From: Olavius algarvensis associated proteobacterium Delta 3 | GTDB taxonomy: Bacteria > Desulfobacterota > Desulfobacteria > Desulfobacterales > CAFBRK01 | DNA length: 64,000 nt | Reading direction: 5' to 3' | NCBI GenBank assembly: GCA_903231505.1 | Contig: CAFBRK010000255.1 | Location: 100,513 to 164,512 of the forward strand | Shown: one piece after another, positions 1 through 9,559 of the stretch | How positions within the stretch are numbered: the stretch's first letter is position 1 | Layout: every line of letters begins with the position of its first letter | The notes under the pieces: model-generated | Database searches by the model: none | The model's input: only the letters and a program-made list of their open reading frames with translations | What the model was told of the DNA's origin: nothing | Translations under genes and position numbers: made by a program

Positions 1-2
1 CC

Positions 3-536
3 ATTCATGCCGCCCGCAGAAACCATCTCCAAACCCTGATCGCTCTGGCCCTGGCGATACCTGTGTTTTACGGCACGTGGGAAAAATATGTGGATCCATT
101 GCCCGATACCATCATTTTCGGCCCTGCTTTCAGTGCTCTCTTCACCGCTTATGTCATGTTCTTATTGCTTCAGGCCATCTTCAGGTCCCCGGAGGTCGAC
201 CTGGAAGTGGTCAGTGCTGCTGCCGCGGTGTACCTGTTCTTGGGTCTTCTGTGGGGGGATTTCTATTTCATCCTCGAATACCTGGCGCCCGGCAGTTTTG
301 CAGTTCCCGACAGCGCGGATACCAGTTCTTATCATACCTTTAATTATTTCAGTTTTGTCACCCTCTCTACCCTGGGATACGGCGAGATCACACCGGTCAC
401 TAAGGAAGCAAGATCCCTGGCCAGTATGGAGGCCCTGGTCGGTCAGTTGTACATTGCGGTCCTGATTGCCCGCCTGGTCAGCGTTTATAGCCGCCGGCCC
501 AGTGGGCCTGCCGCTTCCCCGGAAGATAGAGACTGA
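3..536 (+). CDS. Potassium channel pore protein (5'-truncated)
   Basis: The reading frame is open from base 3 and no start lies inside the window, so only the last ~177 residues are seen. Hydrophobic segments (about bases 24-70, 115-185 and 215-265) precede a pore loop with the potassium selectivity filter STLGYGEITP near bases 366-395, followed by a final transmembrane helix ending in basic residues. This is the arrangement of Ion_trans_2 channels. No RCK/TrkA-N domain follows; the protein ends about 30 residues after the last helix, so gating by a fused cytosolic domain is unlikely. The channel type is certain from the filter; its physiological role is inferred. Confidence 0.85.
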   Translation: MHAARRNHLQTLIALALAIPVFYGTWEKYVDPLPDTIIFGPAFSALFTAYVMFLLLQAIFRSPEVDLEVVSAAAAVYLFLGLLWGDFYFILEYLAPGSFAVPDSADTSSYHTFNYFSFVTLSTLGYGEITPVTKEARSLASMEALVGQLYIAVLIARLVSVYSRRPSGPAASPEDRD

Positions 537-724
537 ACCAGGTAGTGCCTCTGTTAAGCCCGGAGCTTTAAGCGGACGGCCGTATTGACAGCGAAATGCC
601 ACCTCCGGTAGACATGGCAGGCATCGGCTTGCCATTTATCATATAGCTCCTATCCTATGATGTCCGTGAGGATAACGCCGTTGATGGGGCCGCCGCTCCG
701 ACAGGGGCCCAGCACAAGGGGTGC

Positions 725-1267
725 ATGATCGTGAAGAAAGGATTTGCAGGATTCATCACTATTGTTTTGGTGTTGATGTCGACCCAAGGAACAGCCAGGC
801 AGCTGTGGCTGTCGGACCCTGAGATACAGGTGATTGAAACATCGATCTATGACGCCCAGTTCCAGCCGTTGAAAAATGAAAACAACATTTTCGTGGCATT
901 CAATATCACGGTGATCAATAAGACCGAACAGGATCTGGTAATCGACTGGAACCGGAGCCGCTACATACACGACGGGCGAGGAAGGGGCCCCTTTGTATTC
1001 GAGGGGATTGAACCGGAGACGATCCGGAATGAAACCGTCCCGCCGGATATCATTCCCCCCAAAGGGCGCATGAGCAAGCGGATCGCCCCCTTTCGGCTCA
1101 TCGCCTTCGCACCCCTCGGCAACCCGGGTGTCGGGATCGCCACCAAAGGTATCGCCGCTGGCAAGATTCCGGCCGGAGAAAACGGCATTTATCTGGTTGT
1201 CCGACAGGGAGAGAGAGACTTTCGAAGAAAAATTACCGTCCACTTATCGGTCACCGGGGACCCCTAG
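725..1267 (+). CDS. Secreted protein of unknown function
   Basis: 180 residues. Not recognised as a named family. The first ~25 residues form a signal peptide (MIVKK, a hydrophobic core, then a small-residue cleavage region ending TAR), so the protein should be exported. The mature part looks beta-rich, with alternating hydrophobic residues (IFVAFNITVINKT), as in immunoglobulin-like or DUF-type periplasmic domains, and has no cysteine pair. It starts 189 bp after the channel gene and is followed ~100 bp later by the AsmA-like gene on the same strand. Function unknown. Confidence 0.7.
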   Translation: MIVKKGFAGFITIVLVLMSTQGTARQLWLSDPEIQVIETSIYDAQFQPLKNENNIFVAFNITVINKTEQDLVIDWNRSRYIHDGRGRGPFVFEGIEPETIRNETVPPDIIPPKGRMSKRIAPFRLIAFAPLGNPGVGIATKGIAAGKIPAGENGIYLVVRQGERDFRRKITVHLSVTGDP

Positions 1268-1368
1268 CCCGGAAAACGCGATGTTCCGGCTAACGGCACA
1301 CCTGCCTTACCCGGAAACGGAACCGTCGACTATTCACACCCGACACCCATATCTATAGCGAAAATTGG

Positions 1369-4300
1369 ATGTCCATATCGAGCATGACAAAAACACAACG
1401 CATTGTTGCATGGATGATCGGGGCCGGAATTGCATTCCTGCTGCTGGGGGGCGGGGTGCTGGTGGCACTTCAGTATATCGATGCCGACCCGATTATCGAC
1501 CGGGCCCAGACAGAAATTTCCAAACAGATCGGCGGTGAGGTGATCCTGGGGCCGGTGGAGGCCCGGTTGTTTCCGATGCCCCACATTATTATTCGCGGCA
1601 GCCGCTTTAGCGTCGGGGATGTTGCCGAAGGAACGGTCGCGTCCCTCAGTGTTTTTCCGGAATTATTGCCGATATTCCAGGCGACATTCAAACCCTCGAA
1701 GGTGCTGTTGACGTCACCTGCCGTCCAGATCCGGCTGCCGCAGGCCACCCAGGCCCAGGGGTCCCCGGATGCCTCTCCCCGACCGGCCGGAATTCAGGCG
1801 AAACTATCCGATATCATTGCTCAACTGCAAGCGGCTGCACCAAACTTGAATCTTCGTGTCGAGGACGGAACATTGCGATTGTCCAGGTCGGGGAGCGAGG
1901 CGTTTTCCCTCGACGATATCGATCTGCGGGTGGATGTACGTTCGCTTCAGGCGGACCTGGCCTGTGACTCCAATCTGTGGCAGCGTCTGTCGACTCGATG
2001 GACTTTCGATCCGGAGTTGTTTCCGGGAAACGGAAGGGTGAGCCTGTTTCAATTCGAGCCCCACCGATTGCGCCCGTTCCTTCCTTCCGACCTTCCGGTT
2101 CAGCTCGGCGAATCCCTGGTCAACCTGGACATTCAGATAGAGCACCCACACCAACGGGGGATGAGCGCGAAAGTTCAGGGCTCCCTACCCAAACTGACGC
2201 TGATCTCCCAGGATGAAAAACTGGTGATCTTAGGAGAACGGTTCGAGGGAAAGGCTGTTCTGGATGACGCTGAACAGCGCTTTACCTTGAAGCGATTGAC
2301 GCTGGAATCGCCGAAACTCACTGCCGATGGGGAACTGATCCTGTCCAGCGGATCACCGAACAAGACGCTCCGTGTCCATGGAACGGAAGTGGATGGCGAT
2401 GCCATTCGTCGTACCGTATTGTTCCTGGCCGGGAACCTCCCCGTGGTCCGCGAGATATTCGATTACCTCCGTGGCGGTTATGTCCCCGAAATAACCCTCT
2501 CCTCGTTTGGTGACACATGGGAGGACCTGTCCATCATTGAGCACATCCATATCCAGGGAACCTTTGAAAAAGGGCGAGTTCATATACCGGCGGTCAACCT
2601 GGACCTGGACAGTGTCGAGGGAGAAGCCCTGATGGCCGATGGGTTCCTGAACGGCACCCGGCTGAACGGCACCATCGGGAATACCTTCGGGAAAAGGGGG
2701 CAGCTCCGCGTGGGCTTCAGGGGAACAGATGCACCTTTTCATCTAGAGATGGATCTGGATACCGATCTGGCTGAGTTGCCCGGTCATCTGAAAGGCCTCA
2801 TACCGTCGACGGATTTTCAAGCGTGGCTGAAGCGGGTCACCGAGAGCTCCGGCCGGGCTCAAGGGCGGTTGATCCTGGGAGAGGCCCTTGATGACATTGA
2901 CACGGCATTTCAGATCGACAAGCTGAAGATGCAGGCGAAACTCGACTTTATGCCTTATCCCGTGTCCGTTGACAGCGGCAAGCTGAGTTACCGGAATCGA
3001 ATTTTATCTGTGGAGAATCTCGTCGGACGCATTCGAAACTCCTCTATAACGCAACTTTCGGGCGAAATGATCTGGGGTGACGAGACCATGCTGCGGATTA
3101 TCTCCGGAACTGCGGATCTGGATCTGCGCCAGCTTTTTGAATGGTTTTCAAAGGTGGACGGAGCCGCGGAGGTGTTGGCTCCGGTGAACGTCAGGAGTGG
3201 CCGTTTAGCCGTGAAGCGTGTTTCTGTGGAAGGGCCGTTGTTTAAGCCCCAAAGTTGGGATTACGTGCTTTCCGGCGCGGCCGAAGGAATGACCCTTCAA
3301 ACCCCTGCCGGGCCAGACCCCTTGAACATAACCAGCCTGATCTTTTCAGCGAGCCCGAACACTTTTTCCGTCCGAAAATCCCATATCGACATCTCGGATG
3401 CATCTATGGATATCGAGGGAGAATTGAAGGGACAGCTTCCGAACGTGGACAGCCTCCGGGTTGGGCTTACCGGTACCCTCGGCGACCAAAGCTACACCCG
3501 TTTTCGGGACCTTGCCGCGTTACCCCCGGTGTTGGCAATCCAGACCCCCATAACTATCCAGGGGGGGCAGGTTTTCTGGGAACGATCCGGATCTGTGGCC
3601 CTGAAAGGGGCGATAAAAAGTGGCGGGGATCTTCACATCATTGCCGACCTTGAACAGGGGCCCGACGGAATTGAGATCCGGACGCTCAAACTGGAGGACG
3701 ATCTATCCAATGCGACGATCCGGGTCCACGTCATGGGCCATGAACTTCAGCTCGGATTTTCCGGAAACCTGGACAAGGCGACCGTAGCCAAACTCCTGGA
3801 CCATCGTCGTGTCAGTGCGGGAAGTATCTCCGGAGACTTCTCCGCCCGTTTCCATCAGAACATTCCAAGTCAATCGAACATAAAGGGCATCCTGAGCGGA
3901 AAAGCACTGGTACTTCCGCTCGAGGATGGGGGGTCCCTTCAGATCGAATCATTCATGGCGCTGGGCACCGGCAGCGCCCTCACGATACAGACCATCGATG
4001 CCCTTTGGGGAGGCTCCCGGATCCGCATCAACGGCCGCTTGGATGCCACCCCAGACCGGTACACGGCGAAACTGAAGCTCCGGTCCGACAGTATCCGCTG
4101 GGATCGGCTCAGCACATATGTTCTATCCAGGCCAGGGGATGCTTCCGGAGACAACGAAAATGCCGGCGTTGACCGCTGGCCCGTCAACGCCGTTATCGAT
4201 ATCGAAACCGATCGATTTGTTTACGAATCATACGAGTGGCAGTCGGTCAAAGCAAAGGCAACCATCGCGGATCGCCGAATCGAGGTTGAGGTCACAGAGG

Positions 4301-4995
4301 CCAGCCTGTGCGGAATCTCCACACCGGGCAGGATTGTTATCGACCCGAACACCGTCATTCAGGCCGATTTCAGCGCCGCGTCGAAAACTCCGAATCTGGA
4401 GAGCACCACCTCGTGCCTGTTCAAAACGGCCGACCGGGTTGACGGCAATTACCGTTTCAAAGCCGTTGTGCAAGGAAAGGGTGCGGCGGACACATTTCTG
4501 GAATCGCTGCAGGGAAGTATGGAATTTCATGCCCGGGATGGACGGGGCAGTTTCGGGGTGCTTAAACGCATCCTGGCCTTTGTCAATCTGACCGAGGTGT
4601 TTGCCGGCTCGGCACCCGATTTTTTCTCTACAGACTTCGGATATCGTCAGGTCCGGGCCATCGCAGACATTGAGGGCCCCAATCTGATCCTGAAAGAAGC
4701 GATCATCGACAGAGACAATATGAAGATAACCGGCCAGGGGCGGGTCGCCCTCGAGAACCAGCAACTGGATCTCACCGTGATCGTCGCCCCGTTGAAAACG
4801 GTGGACCGGGCGGTGGGAATGCTGCCTGTCTTCGGCAAAATCCTCGACGGGCACCTGCTGACCATTCCACTTAAAGTGACCGGGCCGGTATCCGATCCCG
4901 ACGTTCAAACCGTGGCACCAGGCAATGTCGGACGGGGGCTCATCGGTATCACGGAGCGAACGCTGAAGTTACCGTTTGAGATGTTCCAGCCCTAG
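1369..4995 (+). CDS. AsmA/YhdP-like giant envelope protein
   Basis: 1208 residues. One N-terminal transmembrane helix (about residues 15-38) anchors a very long beta-rich region, and the C-terminal ~180 residues carry the AsmA-like C-terminal domain (DRDNMKITGQGRV, then LKVTGPVSDPDV). The start of the mature part (IGGEVILGPVEARLFPMP) is the typical AsmA N-terminal repeat. AsmA/TamB/YhdP proteins are periplasm-spanning bridge-like proteins implicated in moving phospholipid between inner and outer membrane; that role is inferred by family. An alternative ATG lies at 1384; neither start has a strong Shine-Dalgarno sequence. A TATAGCG sequence like the left end of the repeats described elsewhere lies at about 1354, just before the start. 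Confidence 0.8.
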   Translation: MSISSMTKTQRIVAWMIGAGIAFLLLGGGVLVALQYIDADPIIDRAQTEISKQIGGEVILGPVEARLFPMPHIIIRGSRFSVGDVAEGTVASLSVFPELLPIFQATFKPSKVLLTSPAVQIRLPQATQAQGSPDASPRPAGIQAKLSDIIAQLQAAAPNLNLRVEDGTLRLSRSGSEAFSLDDIDLRVDVRSLQADLACDSNLWQRLSTRWTFDPELFPGNGRVSLFQFEPHRLRPFLPSDLPVQLGESLVNLDIQIEHPHQRGMSAKVQGSLPKLTLISQDEKLVILGERFEGKAVLDDAEQRFTLKRLTLESPKLTADGELILSSGSPNKTLRVHGTEVDGDAIRRTVLFLAGNLPVVREIFDYLRGGYVPEITLSSFGDTWEDLSIIEHIHIQGTFEKGRVHIPAVNLDLDSVEGEALMADGFLNGTRLNGTIGNTFGKRGQLRVGFRGTDAPFHLEMDLDTDLAELPGHLKGLIPSTDFQAWLKRVTESSGRAQGRLILGEALDDIDTAFQIDKLKMQAKLDFMPYPVSVDSGKLSYRNRILSVENLVGRIRNSSITQLSGEMIWGDETMLRIISGTADLDLRQLFEWFSKVDGAAEVLAPVNVRSGRLAVKRVSVEGPLFKPQSWDYVLSGAAEGMTLQTPAGPDPLNITSLIFSASPNTFSVRKSHIDISDASMDIEGELKGQLPNVDSLRVGLTGTLGDQSYTRFRDLAALPPVLAIQTPITIQGGQVFWERSGSVALKGAIKSGGDLHIIADLEQGPDGIEIRTLKLEDDLSNATIRVHVMGHELQLGFSGNLDKATVAKLLDHRRVSAGSISGDFSARFHQNIPSQSNIKGILSGKALVLPLEDGGSLQIESFMALGTGSALTIQTIDALWGGSRIRINGRLDATPDRYTAKLKLRSDSIRWDRLSTYVLSRPGDASGDNENAGVDRWPVNAVIDIETDRFVYESYEWQSVKAKATIADRRIEVEVTEASLCGISTPGRIVIDPNTVIQADFSAASKTPNLESTTSCLFKTADRVDGNYRFKAVVQGKGAADTFLESLQGSMEFHARDGRGSFGVLKRILAFVNLTEVFAGSAPDFFSTDFGYRQVRAIADIEGPNLILKEAIIDRDNMKITGQGRVALENQQLDLTVIVAPLKTVDRAVGMLPVFGKILDGHLLTIPLKVTGPVSDPDVQTVAPGNVGRGLIGITERTLKLPFEMFQP

Positions 4996-5027
4996 CACGG
5001 CCGATTGCGGTTCGATCGGAAGACATC

Positions 5028-5314
5028 TATAGCGATTGCCAGAATTGCGTTCCGATTCCTTTTACGATCAACGTATTACCGCACAGGCGCAGAGGTCGCA
5101 GAGTAGATATTGATTTTGCATTTCGCTGAGAGGGCGAAATGCAAAACGATAGTCTGACACAATGTATAGAAATTCAAGATGTTGCTGAGGCCCTTTCCCA
5201 GAATCCCTCTCTCAGGGATTCTGGGAAAAATACAGTTCCTTTGCGCCCTCTGCGACTCTGCGGTTATCTTTTCCATATTTCTGCAAACGGAACGTATTTA
5301 TGACAATCTATATA
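5028..5314. repeat. TATAGCG-family inverted-repeat element, copy A (287 bp)
   Basis: Fills most of the 454-bp gap after the AsmA-like gene. Left end begins TATAGCGATTGCCAGAATT and right end reads GGAACGTATTTATGACAAT followed by CTATATA; the two are imperfect inverted copies of each other (~26 bp). Inside are two perfect hairpins: a 13-bp stem at 5114-5126/5134-5146 (loop TGAGAGG) and a 15-bp stem at 5194-5208/5214-5228 (loop CTCTC), plus an array of about 8-bp units (GCAGAGG type) at each flank. No coding potential. Looks like a non-autonomous MITE-type element. Confidence 0.65.
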
Positions 5315-5449
5315 AACAAATATGGCCGTAAGGAAGCCGTGCGGCATGTTACATTTAGGATCGGCAGCCGATTCGTTGCCGTGTTTAAAGGAAACATGCG
5401 GATAAACCGTGGGCCCTTGCCTCCAACGAGTTTAGAGAAGAACTGAAAT

Positions 5450-7723
5450 TTAATTCACGCTCGCGTTGGCGGCGTTGGATTCCTCTGACTGATACGCTTC
5501 AAGATCCACTATGGCTTTTCGGGATTCTTCCGCCCAATCGCTGATCCGGCTGATCAATTTTTTAGTTGTTGCCGAGTTCCCCAAAGCGGCAAGGCGCTCC
5601 CCGTTTGTGCGCAGCGTATCCAGATAGTGCAGATCTTCCACACTACCCAGCCGTCCCAGCCCGCGGACCGTTATCCTTAGATTCTGAAGCAACACGTTGA
5701 TATACTGGTGGCTGTGTGTTCCTTTGTAGAGGGGGGATTCCGGGTCGCTATAATCCTTTAGTGCGCTGATAACCACGGAACGGGCGGTGACACCGCCCAC
5801 AAGGGACAGGAAAATATACACCTCCCGCTCGAGCTTCAGGAGATACTCCGGAGGCAGGGGGAATTTTTCATTTTCCCCGATATCAATAACTTCGATCACA
5901 GTTCGATGAATGGTTTTAATTTTATCGAAAAAGTTGTTTTGATCTTTGCTGATCCGCCACGCCGTGTAATCCACCACCCCTTTGTCCAGACCTTCTTTGA
6001 CCTTCAGGATATCTTCCGGGGTGAATTCCAAATCGACAAGCTCCTGGCTGTATTTACGGATCAGAAGACTGCAGAGCATAAGCGCCTTTGTATCTGAATA
6101 ACTGATCTGCTCCGGTTCCTGGTAAAAATCCTCCAGCAATGTTTTCACCGCCATTTTTGGCTTCTGCATGCGGGCCAGCAATAGCTGCAGAGAACTTAAA
6201 AACGCCCTTCGATCGCTCTGGTGGACATATTCCCGGAGATAGTGCCAGAGAAACTCGAATATTTTACGTTCATAACGGGAGAATTCGGGCATGATCGCCC
6301 GGAATGCGCCTCGGATAAACTTCCCATTCTCATCAAAGCAGGTTTTCAGCATCTCAATCAGTGCTTTGGCATCTTCGACACTGATCTCAAAATCCTTGGA
6401 GAGGGTTTCAAAATCATTCAGGTTGAACTTTACGGCGTTGTTGACGATCTGCCGCATCTTCTTTTTTGTGTCGATGCGTTTCTTATAAAAAGTGACCGCA
6501 TTGGACAGTTTTCCATGTATGGCGCCGAGAAACCCTGATTTTTGATCCGATGCATAGGCATCGGCTTGCGCCTGGCTGAACAGGTCATCGATAACGTGAT
6601 CGCTGACCTTGTCCAGTCGCTGTTCGATATTGCCGAGAATTTCCTGGCGCATTTCTTTGGATTTGGGAGCCTTGTCGACGGATGTCAAGAAATCGGACGA
6701 CACCTGCAGCCGTTCGCCAAGATCGTCGGTGGCATTGATTCTTTCGTAGTCTTTGCCGTAGACACTTTTCAGGATTTTGGCCGCTTCAAGGGGGGACCCA
6801 CCGGCGTGCTTGATGGCAAACTGGGCAACCTCGCTCTTCTCCTGGGTGAGGACCTCTTTTTCCTGGTCGGCCAGCAACCAGACCACATTGTTGATTTCAA
6901 TCGAGGGACGGATCAGCCGTCCTCTTAATTTTTTCACGGAAAAAATGGCGTTGTAGACGCTCATGTACTGGCTGGTCAAATTGGTCGACGAAATTTTCTT
7001 GATCATCGATGCCAGCGAGTCGGATTTGATGTTATTGCAGATACCCAGGAGGGTGAGATTTTCATCGTGCACATCGTCGTGGTTTCGCATCAAGGGGTAG
7101 ATTACTTCCTTGCCCGCATCGCTACGAAACCGGATTGTCTGATCGGATGCGGCAGCGTCCTGGAAATGGGCCAATGCCCGGATCGAATCATGGAACCGGC
7201 GTGTTTCGCTCTTATTTTTACCTCTATAACGTAAATATAACGAGTATACCTTGTTCCGAAACAAATTCTGAAACGCACTCTGCAGGTGGTCCGCCAGAGA
7301 CGTCTTGGCCACCCCGAGTCGTTTCATTATTTCCGCAGTGGCTGCGGAGTCAATCGTTGTGTTTCCATAAATAATTTCATAATCGGGGGAGACCTCGGCA
7401 TTTTTGTCGTTTGGAAAGCCACGATACCGGATCAGAAGAGAGTGTTTGGTTCTGGCCGTTTGGTGCAGTATGGTATACATATCGACGATACGGCGAAACG
7501 ATATGCTCTCTTTGTTTTTATCGTTGCGCACGCGCTTATCGGACAAATACGCGGCGATGAGATGGACCAATTCGATCAGAATGGAGGCGGCATTATCGGT
7601 GCGTTTTTTTTCAGCTTCAATATTTTCGGACAGGAGATCTTTTTGATACTCCTCATCTATTCCGTGCAGGAGCTTGTATAATTCAGACGCCTCACCGTCC
7701 AAAACTTTTTCCATGTCACCCAT
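5450..7723 (-). CDS. Large cytoplasmic helical protein of unknown function
   Basis: 757 residues, start supported by GGGAG seven bases upstream. No signal peptide, no transmembrane helix, no recognisable nucleotide-binding or metal motif; composition is rich in K/E/D/R and strongly alpha-helical throughout, with several leucine-rich amphipathic stretches (e.g. FLSSLQLLLARMQ, around residue 510). It is a single-gene unit between the AsmA-like gene and the sigma-factor operon. I do not recognise the family; a scaffold or helical-repeat protein is only a guess from the composition. Confidence 0.75.
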   Translation of the reverse strand: MGDMEKVLDGEASELYKLLHGIDEEYQKDLLSENIEAEKKRTDNAASILIELVHLIAAYLSDKRVRNDKNKESISFRRIVDMYTILHQTARTKHSLLIRYRGFPNDKNAEVSPDYEIIYGNTTIDSAATAEIMKRLGVAKTSLADHLQSAFQNLFRNKVYSLYLRYRGKNKSETRRFHDSIRALAHFQDAAASDQTIRFRSDAGKEVIYPLMRNHDDVHDENLTLLGICNNIKSDSLASMIKKISSTNLTSQYMSVYNAIFSVKKLRGRLIRPSIEINNVVWLLADQEKEVLTQEKSEVAQFAIKHAGGSPLEAAKILKSVYGKDYERINATDDLGERLQVSSDFLTSVDKAPKSKEMRQEILGNIEQRLDKVSDHVIDDLFSQAQADAYASDQKSGFLGAIHGKLSNAVTFYKKRIDTKKKMRQIVNNAVKFNLNDFETLSKDFEISVEDAKALIEMLKTCFDENGKFIRGAFRAIMPEFSRYERKIFEFLWHYLREYVHQSDRRAFLSSLQLLLARMQKPKMAVKTLLEDFYQEPEQISYSDTKALMLCSLLIRKYSQELVDLEFTPEDILKVKEGLDKGVVDYTAWRISKDQNNFFDKIKTIHRTVIEVIDIGENEKFPLPPEYLLKLEREVYIFLSLVGGVTARSVVISALKDYSDPESPLYKGTHSHQYINVLLQNLRITVRGLGRLGSVEDLHYLDTLRTNGERLAALGNSATTKKLISRISDWAEESRKAIVDLEAYQSEESNAANASVN

Positions 7724-8081
7724 CGATAACTCCCGATTTTTGGGTTACAAGAACCATCGACATCATTCAATGGCATACAAAATTGTACGATTGACGGACG
7801 GCTGTGCTCATTGACGGATCCTCTTGGAGCATCCCGCCCGTCTCTTGGAATCCACTGCTCATGTAAAATACCACAAAATACACTGATTTTGCTATATTTT
7901 TTTAAAAAGTACCGAATTCTTGCCTGGATAGAGATTGCAAAAGTTGGGCCAACGATAATTTAATGGGGAGGACATAACCATTTTTCAGCTGCCGCCGGTA
8001 TCGGGGAACGTTTCGGGACAGGCATTCGTGCCGGCGGGGGCATCAGCTGCCGGTGGAGGGGCAGCTATGGCATGAAAGAAG
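7724..8081. other. Intergenic region without a gene (358 bp)
   Basis: Between the start of the 757-residue protein gene and the end of the anti-sigma gene (both on the minus strand). It contains an AT-rich stretch near 7885-7920 (likely leader or promoter side of the upstream gene) and GC-rich partial direct repeats (CAGCTGCCG at about 7987 and 8047). No open frame or clear terminator was found. Confidence 0.5.
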
Positions 8082-8333
8082 TCATTGAAGGCGACGGATC
8101 AGGTCTTTGAGACGACTGGAAAGCGTCTCGGGTACCGGGTCCGGTTTCATTTCTCGACACAGGGCGACCGTCCGTTTCAGGGTTTCAAGGCAGGAATGAC
8201 AGCACTGGCAACCGTTCAGATGCGTTTCGATATCCTCGCAGGTCACCGTATCCAACTCGTGGTCGATGTATTCCGAGAGCCTTTCGAAGATCGCCAGGCA
8301 GTGTTCATCTGTATGCGGGTTCGTCATGGTCAA
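8082..8333 (-). CDS. Zinc-finger anti-sigma factor (zf-HC2)
   Basis: 83 residues, soluble. It has the ZAS anti-sigma signature H-x3-C-x2-C (HLNGCQCC) with an upstream His/Cys pair (DEHCLAIFERLSEYIDHEL), which in this family binds zinc and clamps an ECF sigma factor. There is no transmembrane helix, so it is likely a cytoplasmic, possibly redox-responsive anti-sigma factor. Its start overlaps the end of the ECF sigma gene by 29 bp, which implies translational coupling and a sigma/anti-sigma pair. Confidence 0.85.
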   Translation of the reverse strand: MTMTNPHTDEHCLAIFERLSEYIDHELDTVTCEDIETHLNGCQCCHSCLETLKRTVALCREMKPDPVPETLSSRLKDLIRRLQ

Positions 8334-8931
8334 AGTATTGTTTCAGTTTGTCCCGTAGAAACATCCGTGCCCGGTGTAGCCTCACTTTGACGTTTGATGT
8401 TGTCAATTCGAGTATTTCGGCTGTTTCCGCGGTGCTGAATCCTTCGATATCCCTCAGCAGCAGCACCATTCGATATTTATCCGGCAGGGTCAGGATTTCC
8501 TCCTTGATCCGACTGGAAAGCTCTTCGTTGAGCAGTTGATCCAGGGGAACGGAGGCCCAATCGGGTATTTCGCGCGGGATACCGCCATTTTTGCCGGGAA
8601 CCAGTTCATCCAGGGAAAGTTCTTTGTCCGGGGCGAATTTGGATTTCCGCCGTTTTTTGATGCACGCGCTGGATGCGATCCGGTAGACCCAGTTTTTGAA
8701 CTTGGTTTCGTACCGAAAAGATTTTAAATATTTAAAAACGTTTAGAAAAGTGTCCTGGACCATGTCCTCGGCATCCGGAACATTGCCGCACATTCGCATG
8801 CCGAAGTTAAAAATGCGTCTTTCGTACCGATTGACCAGTTCCTCAAACAGATCCAGTCGGCCCCCGTTGATGGCTTGGATCAGATCGTAATCCTCGTCCC
8901 GCTTGATCGGTTTCTTCTGTTGTTTCGGCAT
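8305..8931 (-). CDS. ECF-type RNA polymerase sigma factor
   Basis: 208 residues. Region 2 spans about residues 25-95 (EDMVQDTFLNVFKYL, then FKNWVYRIASS) and region 4 about residues 145-200 (LPDKYRMVLLLRDIEGFS and the helix-turn-helix SNVKVRLHRAR). Regions 1 and 3 are absent, as expected for group 4 (ECF) sigma factors. A basic linker with KKRRKSK lies between the domains. It is co-transcribed with the overlapping zf-HC2 anti-sigma gene and probably with the small membrane protein 37 bp upstream. Target promoters cannot be deduced here. Confidence 0.92.
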   Translation of the reverse strand: MPKQQKKPIKRDEDYDLIQAINGGRLDLFEELVNRYERRIFNFGMRMCGNVPDAEDMVQDTFLNVFKYLKSFRYETKFKNWVYRIASSACIKKRRKSKFAPDKELSLDELVPGKNGGIPREIPDWASVPLDQLLNEELSSRIKEEILTLPDKYRMVLLLRDIEGFSTAETAEILELTTSNVKVRLHRARMFLRDKLKQYFDHDEPAYR

Positions 8932-8968
8932 CGTCCGCTTTTCTTGTCACCTGACAAGACTGACGCAT

Positions 8969-9070
8969 TCATGTGGAGACCCCCAGTTTGGGCAAGATAT
9001 AACCCTGTACCAGGAACCAGATCCCCACGAAGACCAAAAACACTATGATTTCTTTCACAATTTTCACCAT
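8969..9070 (-). CDS. 33-residue single-helix membrane protein
   Basis: Short frame read on the minus strand. It begins MVKIVKEIIVFLVF, continues through one hydrophobic helix (about residues 8-26) and ends PKLGVST. The basic N-terminus and single helix fit a small inner-membrane protein. It sits 37 bp upstream of the ECF sigma gene on the same strand, so it may be the first gene of that operon. The start codon has no strong Shine-Dalgarno sequence. I recall similar short proteins ending in a LGV(P/S)T motif in deltaproteobacterial genomes, but cannot verify this here. Confidence 0.5.
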   Translation of the reverse strand: MVKIVKEIIVFLVFVGIWFLVQGYILPKLGVST

Positions 9071-9279
9071 TTTATACGGCTATTTGTTAAGGTTGTCCAC
9101 GAAATTCCGATCCCGTTCACAGTTCAACCCTATAGACCCGGAAGAATCCCCAAGGTTACAGCGCCGGACGTCGGGGCGACCCGTTTTCCGGTTGGGGGCG
9201 GCCGGTGTGGATCCGGTTGACGGTTGGTGACCGGATTGGGTATGAACATGCCTTTATCTGAAGCATTGTATGACTATAT

Positions 9280-9506
9280 TATAGCACGTGTTAGAATTCG
9301 GTTTGGAATTGGTGGATTTTTTGCGTCCATGAACGTCGCAGAATCATCGGAATCGGTATCGGTTTCGAAGATGGCCATTCTGTCTCGATTCCGATTCCGA
9401 TAGTGACCCTGATGCCGGACGTGTCAATGTCTGAAATTTCCGGGCACGGTGTTCTGTTGACAGGACAATCTATATACAAACGGAACCTTGTATCAAAACT
9501 GCTATA
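9280..9506. repeat. TATAGCG-family element, copy D (diverged, 227 bp)
   Basis: Fills most of the gap between the sigma operon and the rhodanese gene. The left end TATAGCACGTGTTAGAATTC matches copy C at about 22 of 29 positions, and the right end GGAACCTTGTATCAAAACTG continues to GCTATA, the inverted counterpart. The interior carries a period-6 CGATTC array near 9396-9413. No coding capacity seen. Confidence 0.5.
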
Positions 9507-9559
9507 ACCGATCTTAAAATTACCGGACCTCAGGTCGGAATCGGGCTGAAGGAGCGTCC

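Noticed and set aside
4228..4908. 226-codon open frame antisense to the AsmA-like gene
   Set aside because: Shadow frame; the plus-strand protein is continuous and family-supported.
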